This document shows, piece by piece, positions 46,590 through 55,716 of a stretch of 64,000 nt of DNA. This DNA is from Microbacterium sp. MYb62 (GTDB taxonomy: Bacteria; Actinomycetota; Actinomycetes; Actinomycetales; Microbacteriaceae), in NCBI RefSeq assembly GCF_002979475.1, contig NZ_PCOY01000002.1, positions 372,001-436,000 on the forward strand, read 5' to 3'. Position numbers and translations under genes: made by a program. The notes beneath the pieces are model-generated. The model did no database searches and was not told the DNA's origin. It worked only from the letters and a program-made list of their open reading frames with translations. Each line of letters begins with the position of its first letter. The first letter of the stretch is position 1.

Positions 46590-46970
46590 TCAGCCTGCCG
46601 TGTCTTCCACGATGTGTGCGGTGATGACCTGTGCGATCTGGTTCAGATCCAAACGGCTCTGCGCGACGTCGAGAACGAAGTCGAATGCCTCGTCGTTCGT
46701 GAACGTCACCTCGTATCCGTTGAGTCGGATGAAGATGAACGTGAGGTACAGGGAGATCCGCTTGTTTCCGTCGAACAGCGCGTGGTTCTGTGCGACCGAA
46801 CTGATCAGCGCCGCGGCCTTCTCTGCGAAGGACGGATAGGCATCGACTCCGAACATCCCCGCTGAGGGGCGAGCGAGCGCGGAGAAGAGCAACCCCTCGT
46901 CACGGACGTGCAGTCCGAGTTTCGCTATCAGGGCGAGGGCCTGCTCCGGCTCGATGTATTCCGTCGCCAT
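46590..46970 (-). CDS. doc: Doc/Fic-family toxin
   Basis: 126 aa, single-domain Fic fold. Catalytic loop HALFDGNKR, as HxFxDGNKR in Doc, which phosphorylates EF-Tu. Length and the VQNHALF context match phage P1 Doc. It lies 3 bp after an RHH antitoxin gene, not a Phd-type one. Confidence 0.9.
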   Translation of the reverse strand: MATEYIEPEQALALIAKLGLHVRDEGLLFSALARPSAGMFGVDAYPSFAEKAAALISSVAQNHALFDGNKRISLYLTFIFIRLNGYEVTFTNDEAFDFVLDVAQSRLDLNQIAQVITAHIVEDTAG

Positions 46971-46973
46971 CGC

Positions 46974-47180
46974 TCAGGCGTCTTCGAGTCGCTTGAGGGT
47001 CTCGGCGTAGCGTTCGGTCACCTCGTCGGCGATCGAGAGCACGCGGTCTGTTTTCGACTCGCTGTTCGCGAACCGCGCCGCCGCCTCGATGATCACCGCA
47101 TGCTTCGAAGTATGCCGGGCGCGCGCGATCGCCTCGAGCTGCGCATCGAGTTCTTCCGGGAGTCGCACCGTCATCGCCAT
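46974..47180 (-). CDS. RHH/CopG-type antitoxin of the Doc toxin
   Basis: 68 aa. MTVRLPEELDAQLEAIAR then TSKHAVIIEAAARFA, a ribbon-helix-helix DNA-binding domain; the C-terminal helix (about 45-68) should bind Doc. ATG 47180 is the last part of a palindrome, and there is no ribosome-binding site. A second in-frame ATG lies two codons downstream. Confidence 0.85.
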   Translation of the reverse strand: MAMTVRLPEELDAQLEAIARARHTSKHAVIIEAAARFANSESKTDRVLSIADEVTERYAETLKRLEDA

Positions 47181-47193
47181 ACCAGAATGGTAT
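47179..47193. promoter_or_regulatory. Operator-like palindrome over the antitoxin start and -10
   Basis: ATACCA-GAA-TGGTAT (plus strand). On the minus strand it covers -10 hexamer TACCAT and the ATG (leaderless geometry), so RHH binding would block both polymerase and start. Confidence 0.65.
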
Positions 47194-47249
47194 CATCACC
47201 CGTCACGCCTCGATAGGCCGCGTCCGAGCCCGCCGCCTGGTGCCCCTCG

Positions 47250-47262
47250 TAGACTCGACCTC
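47250..47262 (+). promoter_or_regulatory. Leaderless-type -10 for the aminotransferase
   Basis: TAGACT (47250-47255), then seven bases, then GTG 47263. Confidence 0.55.
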
Positions 47263-48330
47263 GTGACCGAGCCGATCCTGCCCCGCATCCGTCCCGCCAT
47301 CGCCGCTCTCGCGCCGTACCGCCAGGGCAAGCAGGCAGGGCCGGACGCGTTCAAGCTCTCGAGCAACGAGAATCCGTTCGATCCGCTCCCGTCGGTGCTC
47401 GAAGCGCTGCAGGGCACGACGCCGATCAACCGTTACCCGGATGCCACGGCCGGCCGGCTGCGCGAGCGGCTCGGTGCCCGTTACGGCGTCGAGCCCGACC
47501 AGGTGCACGTCGCCTCCGGCAGTGTCTCGATCCTGCATCAGCTGATCCTCGCGACCGCGTCGGTGGGCGACGAGGTCGTCTACGCCTGGCGCTCCTTCGA
47601 GGCGTACCCGAGCCTCCCGCTCGTCGCCGGGGCGACCGGCGTGCAGGTGCCGCTCACCGCCGACTCCCGCCACGACCTCGACGCGATGGCGGATGCGGTG
47701 ACCGACCGCACCCGCGCGATCATCCTGTGCACGCCCAACAACCCGACCGGTCCGATCATCACGTCGGCCGAGTTCGCCGCCTTCGTCGAGCGTGTCCCGA
47801 ACGACATCCTGATCATCCTCGACGAGGCGTACGCCGAGTTCGTGACGGCGCCCGACGCGATCGACGGTCTCGCCGAGCGCGTGTTCGAGCGGCACCCGAA
47901 CGTGGTGGTGCTGCGCACCTTCTCGAAGGCCTACGGTCTCGCCGGCCTCCGTGTCGGCTATGCGATCGGGCACGAGAAGGTGCTCGACGCCGCCCGCACC
48001 ACCGGTATCCCGCTCTCGGTCACATCTGCTGCCGAGAACGCCGCGATCGCGAGCCTGGATGCCGAACCCGAGCTCCTGGAGCGCGTCGCCGTGATCGTCG
48101 AGCGACGAGGCCGCCTCGTGGAGGGTCTCCGCGCGCAGGGCTGGGACGTCCCCGACTCCCAGTCGAACTTCGTCTGGCTGCCCGCAGGAGAGCGCACCGA
48201 CGAGGTGGCCGCCGCCTTCGTCGAGAACGACCTCATCGTCCGTCCGTTCTCCGGCGCCGGCATCCGCATCTCCGTCGGTGAGGAAGCGTCGATCGGCCGC
48301 GTGCTCGACGTCGCCGCCTCGGCCCGCTGA
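47263..48330 (+). CDS. HisC/aromatic-type aminotransferase
   Basis: 355 aa, class I/II PLP aminotransferase. Schiff-base Lys in FSKAYGLAGLRVGY; NNPTG PLP-binding motif in CTPNNPTGP; N-terminal KLSSNENPFDPLPS, as in histidinol-phosphate aminotransferases. Actinobacteria often have HisC plus a paralogue (Pat) for aromatic amino acids; this copy is isolated from his genes and could be either. GTG start is leaderless-type. Confidence 0.88.
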   Translation: MTEPILPRIRPAIAALAPYRQGKQAGPDAFKLSSNENPFDPLPSVLEALQGTTPINRYPDATAGRLRERLGARYGVEPDQVHVASGSVSILHQLILATASVGDEVVYAWRSFEAYPSLPLVAGATGVQVPLTADSRHDLDAMADAVTDRTRAIILCTPNNPTGPIITSAEFAAFVERVPNDILIILDEAYAEFVTAPDAIDGLAERVFERHPNVVVLRTFSKAYGLAGLRVGYAIGHEKVLDAARTTGIPLSVTSAAENAAIASLDAEPELLERVAVIVERRGRLVEGLRAQGWDVPDSQSNFVWLPAGERTDEVAAAFVENDLIVRPFSGAGIRISVGEEASIGRVLDVAASAR

Positions 48331-48434
48331 ACCGTCGTCTCGGCCGGCTTCGGGCGGTTTCCCGCGGTTTTCTCCGGATCCCGGGCAGTTACGAGGGCGT
48401 CCTAGGTATGCGTGACGGGGCATGCCGACGCCGG

Positions 48435-48446
48435 TAGCGTGAGACC
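48435..48446 (+). promoter_or_regulatory. Leaderless-type -10 for the E1 alpha gene
   Basis: TAGCGT (48435-48440), six bases, then GTG. Confidence 0.5.
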
Positions 48447-49589
48447 GTGAGCACCCCCGAGACACCCCTTGTGAGCGTTCTGGACGAGACCGGACGGTAC
48501 GCGCCGTCCGCCGCCGCCGAGCGATATCTTCCGCTGATCGAGGCGATCGGCGATGCGGAGCTCGAGCAGTTCTACCGGGACATGGTCGTCATCCGCGCGA
48601 TCGACACCCAGGCGACCAACCTGCAGCGGCAGGGGCAGCTGGCGCTGTGGCCGCCGAGCCGTGGGCAGGAGGCGGCGCAGGTCGGCTCCGGTCGTGCGGC
48701 TCGTGCCCAGGACACGATCTTCCCCTCGTACCGTGAACACGCCGTCACCCGCATCCGTGGCGTCGACCCGGTCGACATCATCAAGCTGATGCGCGGCGTC
48801 TCGCACGGCGGGTGGGACCCCACCGACCCCAAGAACGGCAACACCCGGTTGTACACGCTCGTGCTCGGCTCGCAGGTGCTGCACGCGGCCGGCTTCGGGA
48901 TGGGCCTCGTCTTCGACGGCCGCACCGGCACCGGCGACGTCGAGCGTGACGAAGCCGTCATCACCTACTACGGCGACGGCGCCTCCAGCCAGGGCGACGT
49001 GCACGAGGCGATGGTCTTCGCCGCGAGCTACCAGGCGCCCACCGTCTTCTTCCTGCAGAACAACCAGTGGGCGATCTCGGTGCCGGTGTCCACGCAGTCG
49101 CGTGTTCCGCTGGTGCAGCGCAGCGCCGGCTACGGCATCCCGAGCGTCCGGGTCGACGGCAACGACGTGCTCGCCAGCTATGCGGTCTCCCGCACAGCTC
49201 TCGACGAGGCCCGAGCCGGCAACGGTCCGCAGGCGATCGAGGCCGTCACCTACCGGCTCGGCGCGCACACCACGAGCGACGACCCGACGAAGTACCGCGG
49301 CAGCGACGAGGAGCAGTACTGGGCCGGTCGCGACCCGATCGTCCGGATGCGCGCGTTCCTCGAAGGCCGCGGGGCCTCGGGGCAGCTGTTCGCCGATGTC
49401 GAGGCCGAGGCCGCGGATGCCGCCGAGGACCTGCGCGCCCGCAGTGTCGTCCTCACCTCTCCCAGCGCCGACAAGATGTTCGACCACGTGTACAGCGAAC
49501 CGCATCCGCTGATCGACGAGCAGAAGGCCTGGCGCGCACGGTACGAAGCGTCGTTCGAAAGCACGTCGTTCGAAGGAGGAGCGCAGTGA
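48447..49589 (+). CDS. 2-oxoacid dehydrogenase E1 alpha (pyruvate or branched-chain)
   Basis: 380 aa. Thiamine-diphosphate motif YYGDGASSQGDVHEAM, followed by NNQWAISVPVSTQS; GAHTTSDDPTKYR is the phosphorylation-loop-like region typical of branched-chain/actinobacterial E1 alpha. Decarboxylates the 2-oxoacid with E1 beta. The branched-chain role is slightly favoured because actinobacteria commonly use a homodimeric AceE for pyruvate. Confidence 0.88.
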   Translation: MSTPETPLVSVLDETGRYAPSAAAERYLPLIEAIGDAELEQFYRDMVVIRAIDTQATNLQRQGQLALWPPSRGQEAAQVGSGRAARAQDTIFPSYREHAVTRIRGVDPVDIIKLMRGVSHGGWDPTDPKNGNTRLYTLVLGSQVLHAAGFGMGLVFDGRTGTGDVERDEAVITYYGDGASSQGDVHEAMVFAASYQAPTVFFLQNNQWAISVPVSTQSRVPLVQRSAGYGIPSVRVDGNDVLASYAVSRTALDEARAGNGPQAIEAVTYRLGAHTTSDDPTKYRGSDEEQYWAGRDPIVRMRAFLEGRGASGQLFADVEAEAADAAEDLRARSVVLTSPSADKMFDHVYSEPHPLIDEQKAWRARYEASFESTSFEGGAQ

Positions 49590-50566
49590 CCCTCGAGACG
49601 ATGCCGCTCAGCAAGGCGCTGAACGCGGGGATGCGCAAGGCCATGGAGAACGACCCGAAGGTCGTGCTCATGGGCGAGGACATCGGCAAGCTCGGTGGCG
49701 TCTTCCGCGTCACGGAGCACCTGCAGCGCGACTTCGGCGACCGGCGGGTGCTCGACACCCCGCTCGCCGAGTCCGGGATCGTCGGCACCGCGATCGGGAT
49801 GGCGATGGTCGGGTACCGCCCGGTCATCGAGATCCAGTTCGACGGATTCGTGTTCCCCGCGTTCGACCAGATCACCACGCAGCTCGCGAAGCTCACCAAC
49901 CGGCACGAGGGTGCGATCAGCATGCCGATCGTGATCCGCATCCCCTACGGCGGACACATCGGCGCGGTCGAGCACCACCAGGAGAGCCCGGAGGCGTACT
50001 TCGCGCACACCCCCGGCCTGCGCGTGGTCTCGCCCTCGACGCCCAACGACGCGTACTGGATGATCCAGGAGGCGATCGCGTCGAACGACCCCGTGATCTT
50101 CATGGAGCCGAAGAGTCGCTACTGGCAGAAGGGCGAGGTCGAGCTCGACGCCTCCGCCGTCCCGCTGCACTCCTCGCGCGTCGTGCGCACCGGCAGTGAT
50201 GTGACCCTCGTCGGACACGGTGCGATGGTGACCACGCTGCTGCAGGCTGCCGCGCTCGCCGAGGCCGAGGGCACGAGCTGCGAGGTCGTCGACGTGCGCT
50301 CGTTGTCGCCGGTCGACTACGAGCCCATCCTCGACTCGGTGCGCAAGACCGGACGCATGGTCTACGCGCAGGAGGCGCAGGGCTTCGGAAGCATCGGCGG
50401 TGAGATCGCCGCGACCGTCATGGAGCGGGCGTTCTACGCGCTCGAGGCTCCTGTGCTGCGCGTCTCCGGCTACGACACCCCGTTCCCGCCGGCGAAGCTC
50501 GAGGGCGCGTATCTCCCGGATGCGGATCGCATCCTCGAGGCCGTCGATCGCTCGCTGGCCTACTGA
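49586..50566 (+). CDS. 2-oxoacid dehydrogenase E1 beta
   Basis: 326 aa. Transketolase-type fold: [35 protein letters not shown], and the C-terminal [19 protein letters not shown] 49586 overlaps the E1 alpha stop by 4 bp (GTGA) and has GAAGGAGGA upstream. Forms the alpha2-beta2 decarboxylase with E1 alpha. Confidence 0.93.
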   Translation: MTLETMPLSKALNAGMRKAMENDPKVVLMGEDIGKLGGVFRVTEHLQRDFGDRRVLDTPLAESGIVGTAIGMAMVGYRPVIEIQFDGFVFPAFDQITTQLAKLTNRHEGAISMPIVIRIPYGGHIGAVEHHQESPEAYFAHTPGLRVVSPSTPNDAYWMIQEAIASNDPVIFMEPKSRYWQKGEVELDASAVPLHSSRVVRTGSDVTLVGHGAMVTTLLQAAALAEAEGTSCEVVDVRSLSPVDYEPILDSVRKTGRMVYAQEAQGFGSIGGEIAATVMERAFYALEAPVLRVSGYDTPFPPAKLEGAYLPDADRILEAVDRSLAY

Positions 50567-50594
50567 CATCCCCGCTCGGCCGAAAGGACTCGTC

Positions 50595-51941
50595 ATGAGC
50601 ACGCAGAACTTCACCCTCCCCGACGTCGGGGAAGGCCTGACCGAGGCCGAGATCGTGGCCTGGAAGGTCGCGCCAGGCGACACCGTCGCGATCAACGACG
50701 TGGTCTGCGAGATCGAGACGGCCAAGTCGCTCGTCGAGCTGCCGTCGCCGTACGCGGGTGTGGTGGGCGAGCTGCTCGTCGACGAGGGCGCGACGGTCGA
50801 GGTCGGCACTCCCATCATCACTTTCGTGACCGAGCCCGCCGCGGGTGCTCCGGCAGCTCAGGCTCCCGCTGCCCCCGCCGCAGAGGAGGGTGGTGGCTCG
50901 GTGCTGGTCGGCTACGGCACGGGCGGCGGTGCCACCTCGCGTCGCAAGCGCCCCGCCGAGCGTCCCGTGCGCTCCTCGGTCGGTGTGATCGCGAAGCCCC
51001 CGATCCGCAAGCTCGCGCGCGACCTCGGCGTCGACCTCACCACGGTCGCCGCGACCGGGGCTGACGGCGAGGTCACCCGGGACGACGTCATGAAGCACGC
51101 CTCGCAGGCGAGCGTCTTCCGCAACATCGAGACCCCCGAGTGGGGGACGGTGCGCGAGGAGACCGTGCCCGCGCCGCAGGCTGCTCCGGCAGGACTCGCA
51201 CGCGGCCTCACCGCGACCCGGCCCTCTGCCGCCGGCGACGACCGCACCGAGTCGATCCCGGTGAAGGGCGTGCGCAAGGCCACCTCCTCGGCGATGGTGC
51301 AGAGCGCGTACTCGGCCCCGCACGTGACGGTGTGGAAGGAGATCGACGCCAGCCGCACGATGGAGCTCGTCAAGCGCCTCAAGGCCTCGCCCGACTACGC
51401 CGACATCCGGGTCTCGCCGCTGCTGATCATGGCTCGCGCCGTGATCTGGGCTGCGCGCCGCACCCCTATGGTGAACGCTGCCTGGATCGAGACCGAAGCC
51501 GGAGCCGAGATCGCCGTGCGCCACTACGTGAACCTCGGTATCGCCGCCGCCACCCCGCGCGGCCTGCTGGTGCCGAACATCAAGGACGCGCAGGACCTCG
51601 GCATGAAGGATCTGGCGCGGGCCCTGAACCGTCTGACGCTCACGGCGCGCGAGGGCAAGACCCCGCCGGCCGATCAGCAGGGCGGCACGATCACGATCAC
51701 GAACATCGGTGTGTTCGGGATGGATGCTGGCACCCCGATCATCAACCCCGGCGAGGCCGGCATCGTGGCGATGGGCACCATCAGCCAGAAGCCGTGGGTC
51801 GTCGACGGCGAGGTGCGCCCTCGGTGGGTGACCACGGTCGCCGGTTCGTTCGACCACCGGGTGATCGACGGCGACGGCATGAGCCGCTTCATCGCCGACG
51901 TCGCCTCCGTGCTCGAGGAGCCCGCGCTGCTCGTGGACTGA
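50595..51941 (+). CDS. 2-oxoacid dehydrogenase E2 (acyltransferase)
   Basis: 448 aa. One lipoyl domain (1-80) with lipoyl Lys44 in [11 protein letters not shown], a Pro/Ala linker, an E3-binding domain (about 135-170; [15 protein letters not shown]), and a catalytic domain from about 215 with [10 protein letters not shown] at the active site. Transfers the acyl group to CoA. No E3 (dihydrolipoamide dehydrogenase) gene follows; it must come from elsewhere. ATG 50595 follows AAAGGA. Confidence 0.94.
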   Translation: MSTQNFTLPDVGEGLTEAEIVAWKVAPGDTVAINDVVCEIETAKSLVELPSPYAGVVGELLVDEGATVEVGTPIITFVTEPAAGAPAAQAPAAPAAEEGGGSVLVGYGTGGGATSRRKRPAERPVRSSVGVIAKPPIRKLARDLGVDLTTVAATGADGEVTRDDVMKHASQASVFRNIETPEWGTVREETVPAPQAAPAGLARGLTATRPSAAGDDRTESIPVKGVRKATSSAMVQSAYSAPHVTVWKEIDASRTMELVKRLKASPDYADIRVSPLLIMARAVIWAARRTPMVNAAWIETEAGAEIAVRHYVNLGIAAATPRGLLVPNIKDAQDLGMKDLARALNRLTLTAREGKTPPADQQGGTITITNIGVFGMDAGTPIINPGEAGIVAMGTISQKPWVVDGEVRPRWVTTVAGSFDHRVIDGDGMSRFIADVASVLEEPALLVD

Positions 51942-51981
51942 CCGCGCTGCTGGTGGACTGACCGCACTGCTCGTGGACTGA
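51922..51981. repeat. 3 x 20-bp tandem repeat of the E2 stop region
   Basis: CCGCGCTGCTCGTGGACTGA (51922-51941) and two one- or two-base variants (51942-51961, 51962-51981). Each copy carries the last five codons and the stop TGA of the E2 gene. The 20-bp unit is not a multiple of three. Confidence 0.88.
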
Positions 51982-52143
51982 TATTGGACGTCCCAGGTGG
52001 ACCGACGTCGTCTGCAGCCGTCGAGTGGTCTCATGTCAGAGTCCGGGCCGCGCTGGAGCAGGCGATCACCTCAGATCAGGCCGCTCGGGCGGCAGGATGC
52101 CTGTTCTCGCTCGTCTGCCTGTCCTCGCAGCGAGCGTCCCGCG

Positions 52144-53364
52144 TCACGTACTCGCGGTGAGGCGCTGTTCGGCGAGGCGGGGGACGGCCCGTTCCCTGGC
52201 CGCACGCCGCGCGGTGGCGACGGCGCCGACCGACACGACCTCGGCGCCGAGCGTCGATGCGAGGATCTCGGGTGCGGGCAGGTGCAGCTCCTCGGGGAGG
52301 ATGCGGCGGGCGGCGGCGAGCACGGGTTCGACGCTCTCGGCCACGGCCCCGCACACGATCACGCGCGCCGGGTCGTACATGCTGCCGAGTACGCCCACGA
52401 TGCGGGCCACCACGGCGCCGACGCGCTCGGCCACGAGCAGCGCATCGGCGTCTCCGGAGGCCGCGAGCGTCAGCACGAGGCGCGGGTCGATGCGCTCCTC
52501 GTCGACGAGGCGACCGAGAGCGCCGGCACGCGGTGCCTCCTCCGCGGCGACGATCTCCCGCGCCGTGTCCTGCACGGAGTAGGGCAGCCCGTTGGCGGAG
52601 CCGACGCCGACGATGTGGTCGAACACGACGCCTTCGCCGACTCCCCCGTGCGCGCCGTGCAGCACATGGCCGTCGACGACGACTCCGCCGCCGTAGCGTT
52701 CGCTCGAGAGCAGGGCGACGTAGTCCCGGCATCCGATCGCCGCGCCGACCGCACCTTCGGCGACCGCGGCCAGCTGGGCGTCGTTCTTGATCTCGACGAC
52801 GGGCGCCCAGTCGCGCAGTGCCTCGGCGAGACCGGGGTTGGTGCGCTCCCAGAAACCGTCGGGGTGCGGCGGCGAGACGCCGTCGCGGTCGACCGGCGCG
52901 GCGACGCCGACGCAGAGGGCGAGCACCTGATCGCGGGAGGCGCCGGATTCCGCGAGGGCGTCGCCCAGATTCTCGATGATGAGGGCGCGGCGGGCGGCAG
53001 CCGACTGCTTCTGGTCCACGGCGACGCGGTGGTGCACGAGCGTCTTGTCGAGCGGGTCGGCGACGGTGACCGCGAGGTGCGTGTCGCCCGCGTCGATCCC
53101 GACGACGACGCCGAGATCGGGGGAGAGGACGAAGCGTCTGGCGGGGCGTCCTGACCGGTAGCTGCCGGCGATGCGGGCGTTGGGGAGCTCGCGCAGCACT
53201 TCCGCGCCGACCAGGGTGTCGATCGCATCGATGGTGGTGGAGCGCGTCAGAGAGGTGCTCGTCATGGCATCCGTCGCGGTGAACTCTCCCGCGCTCCACG
53301 CGAAGTCGAGAACGGCGCCGACGCTCGCACGGCCCGTGCCGAGTCCCGCGGAGACTTCTGTCAC
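52144..53364 (-). CDS. ROK-family transcriptional regulator
   Basis: 406 aa. N-terminal winged HTH (about 15-75; FTATDAMTSTSLTRSTTIDAI), then a ROK domain: GIDAGDTHLAVTVAD (nucleotide-binding-like loop), LCVGVAAPVDRDG, and KNDAQLAAVAEG with the catalytic Asp position retained. The usual His and CxCGxxGC zinc motif is missing (GGVGEGVVFDH instead). Divergent from the alpha-glucoside operon, which it should repress. GTG 53364 is preceded by AAGG; TTG 53388 is an alternative. Confidence 0.87.
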   Translation of the reverse strand: MTEVSAGLGTGRASVGAVLDFAWSAGEFTATDAMTSTSLTRSTTIDAIDTLVGAEVLRELPNARIAGSYRSGRPARRFVLSPDLGVVVGIDAGDTHLAVTVADPLDKTLVHHRVAVDQKQSAAARRALIIENLGDALAESGASRDQVLALCVGVAAPVDRDGVSPPHPDGFWERTNPGLAEALRDWAPVVEIKNDAQLAAVAEGAVGAAIGCRDYVALLSSERYGGGVVVDGHVLHGAHGGVGEGVVFDHIVGVGSANGLPYSVQDTAREIVAAEEAPRAGALGRLVDEERIDPRLVLTLAASGDADALLVAERVGAVVARIVGVLGSMYDPARVIVCGAVAESVEPVLAAARRILPEELHLPAPEILASTLGAEVVSVGAVATARRAARERAVPRLAEQRLTAST

Positions 53365-53388
53365 GCCCCTTGCCTTCCTGTCGCCCAA

Positions 53389-53464
53389 ATGAGAGAGTAC
53401 CGTTCGTCAGAGTAAATTCGCTCACTAGATTTAGTTTGCGGATCTATGCATCGAAAGGACGACG
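53389..53464 (+). promoter_or_regulatory. AT-richer divergent promoter region for ROK and the ABC operon
   Basis: The strip around 53410-53450 is much richer in A/T than its neighbours and includes CTAGATTTAG. It should hold the ROK operator and the operon promoter. GAAAGGA lies before GTG 53465. Confidence 0.4.
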
Positions 53465-54784
53465 GTGTCTGTCAAACGAACACGCGCGGTGCGGCTGATC
53501 GCCGGGGCCCTCGGGCTCACGCTGGTCGGGGCCGCCCTCACGAGCTGCGCAGCCGGCTCCGGGGCGGAGACCATCCGCTTCACCTTCAGCAAGCGCGAAG
53601 CCATCGAGTTCATGACCGAACTCGTCGCCGAGTACAACTCCTCCCAGAGCGACGTGAAGGTCGAGATCGACACCTCGGGCGTCGACGTCGTCTCCGCCAG
53701 CTTCGTGCGTGGCAATCCGCCCGACATCATGCTCGCGAACTACAACTACGAGATCGCCCGGTTTGTGCAGCGCTGCGCCCTCACCGATCTCGCAGGCACC
53801 GACGCCGCGGCGGGCATCCGCGACGACCTGCAGCCGCTCATGGACCAGTACGGCTCCTGCGCGGGGCGCACGAGCGCGCTGCCGTACTCGGTGATGGCCG
53901 CCTCCGTCATCTACAACAAGGAGATCTTCGACGCGCAGGGTCTCGAGGTGCCGCAGACCTGGGACGAGCTCATCGCCGTCTGCGAGCAGCTGAAGGCCGC
54001 CGGCATCGATCCCTTCTACGGCACGTTCAAGGACGACTGGACCGTCGGACAGGGGTGGTACGACTACACCGCCGGCGGATCGGTCGACGTGATCGAGTTC
54101 TTCGACGCGCTCGCCGAAGAGGGCACCGACGTCGGTCCGGACGCACCGGTCTCGTTCGAGAAGGACTTCGCCGAGCCCATGGACCGGATGCTGCAGCTCG
54201 CCGACGACTACACGAACGAGGATGCGGCGAGCCGAGGCTACGGCGACGGCAACCTCGCGTTCGGCAAGGGCGAGGCGGCCATGTACCTGCAGGGCCCGTG
54301 GGCGTTCAGCGAGATCGCGAAGACCGCACCCGATCTGCAGCTCGGCACCTTCCCGTTGCCGATGACCGACGACCCCGCCGACCTCGGTGTGCGCGTCAAC
54401 ATGGACCTCGCCGCGATGATCCCGGAGGGGTCACGTCACCAGGAGGCCGCCCGCGACTTCCTCGAGTTCCTCTACGAACCGCAGAACATCGAGGAGTACA
54501 ACGCCTCGCAGCTCGGGTTCACCCCGACGAAGGGCGCCCCCGCCCCCGACGACCCGCGCATCGAAGGGATGATCCCGTACTACGACGACGGGCAGATCTA
54601 TCAGGGCCCCTCGGTGCTCGTTCCCAAGACGCTTCCGATGATGAACTACGCGCAGGCGATGGTGCTCGGCGCCTCTCCCACCTCCATCCTGCGCACCATG
54701 GACGCGGACTGGGCTCGCATCGCCTTCCGCGCTCCGATCCCCTCGACGAAAGACACCGCCGCCGGTGAGGAGGGTGCATCATGA
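53465..54784 (+). CDS. Alpha-glucoside-type ABC substrate-binding lipoprotein
   Basis: 439 aa. Signal peptide ends LTSC (Cys28). The mature part begins ETIRFTFSKREAIEFMTELV, a MalE-like periplasmic domain. Neighbouring GH13 and ROK genes indicate a maltose/trehalose/sucrose-type oligosaccharide. First gene of the operon; stop overlaps the permease ATG. Confidence 0.9.
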   Translation: MSVKRTRAVRLIAGALGLTLVGAALTSCAAGSGAETIRFTFSKREAIEFMTELVAEYNSSQSDVKVEIDTSGVDVVSASFVRGNPPDIMLANYNYEIARFVQRCALTDLAGTDAAAGIRDDLQPLMDQYGSCAGRTSALPYSVMAASVIYNKEIFDAQGLEVPQTWDELIAVCEQLKAAGIDPFYGTFKDDWTVGQGWYDYTAGGSVDVIEFFDALAEEGTDVGPDAPVSFEKDFAEPMDRMLQLADDYTNEDAASRGYGDGNLAFGKGEAAMYLQGPWAFSEIAKTAPDLQLGTFPLPMTDDPADLGVRVNMDLAAMIPEGSRHQEAARDFLEFLYEPQNIEEYNASQLGFTPTKGAPAPDDPRIEGMIPYYDDGQIYQGPSVLVPKTLPMMNYAQAMVLGASPTSILRTMDADWARIAFRAPIPSTKDTAAGEEGAS

Positions 54785-55716
54785 CCACCACACGCACGTC
54801 AGCCTCGGACAGCACGACCCTCATCGTCACCGGCGGCGATCGGAAGCTGCGGCGGCACACCCGCCGCGTCGAGCCCATCTACTACCTGTTCCTGCTGCCG
54901 ACGCTGGTGATCTTCACGCTCGCGATCACGGTGCCGGGCGTGATGGGCATCTTCTTCAGCTTCACCGACTCGATCGGCATCGGCGAATGGAGCTTCAACG
55001 GCTTCACGAACTACATCGCGATGTTCAGCGACCCGGCGATCCTGCAGAGCTACCTGTTCACGTTCGGCTTCTCGATCGCGACGGTCGTCGTCGTCAACGT
55101 GGTGGCGTTCCTGCTCGCCGTCGGCCTCACCTCGCGCATCCGCTTCAAGACGGGTCTGCGCACGATCTTCGTGATCCCGATGGTGATCTCGGGCATCATC
55201 ATCGCCTACGTCTTCAACTTCCTGTTCTCGAATTCGCTCCCGGCGGCGGGTGCTGCAGCCGGCATCCCTTGGCTCGAGACGAGCCTGCTCGCCAACCCCG
55301 ACCTCGCGTGGATCGCGATCGTCGTCGTCACCGCCTGGCAGGCCGTGCCCGGCACGCTGCTGATCTACATCGCCGGTCTCCTGTCGGTGCCAGGCGAGGT
55401 GTACGAGGCGGCGAGCATCGACGGCGCCAGCAAGACCCAGCAGCTCACGCGCATCACGCTCCCGCTCGTCGCGGGATACGTCGTCATCAACGTGATCCTC
55501 GGATTCAAGGGCTTCCTGAACGCCTACGACATCATCGTCGGACTCACCAACGGCGGCCCCGGCACCTCCACCCGCAGCGTCGCGATGACGATCATCGCGG
55601 GCTTCAACGGCGGCGACTACGCCTATCAGATGGCCAACGCGACCATCTTCTTCATCGTCGCCGTGCTCATCTCCCTCCTCCAGCTGTCGCTGACGCGCGG
55701 AAGGAACGCACTCTGA
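54781..55716 (+). CDS. Sugar ABC permease, MalF type
   Basis: 311 aa with six membrane helices and EAA loop EVYEAASIDGASKTQQL. Overlaps the binding-protein gene (ATGA) and the next permease (TGATG). Confidence 0.93.
   Translation: MTTTRTSASDSTTLIVTGGDRKLRRHTRRVEPIYYLFLLPTLVIFTLAITVPGVMGIFFSFTDSIGIGEWSFNGFTNYIAMFSDPAILQSYLFTFGFSIATVVVVNVVAFLLAVGLTSRIRFKTGLRTIFVIPMVISGIIIAYVFNFLFSNSLPAAGAAAGIPWLETSLLANPDLAWIAIVVVTAWQAVPGTLLIYIAGLLSVPGEVYEAASIDGASKTQQLTRITLPLVAGYVVINVILGFKGFLNAYDIIVGLTNGGPGTSTRSVAMTIIAGFNGGDYAYQMANATIFFIVAVLISLLQLSLTRGRNAL

Noticed and set aside
53446..54768. 440-codon frame
   Set aside because: Shadow of the alpha-glucoside binding protein in a different frame.
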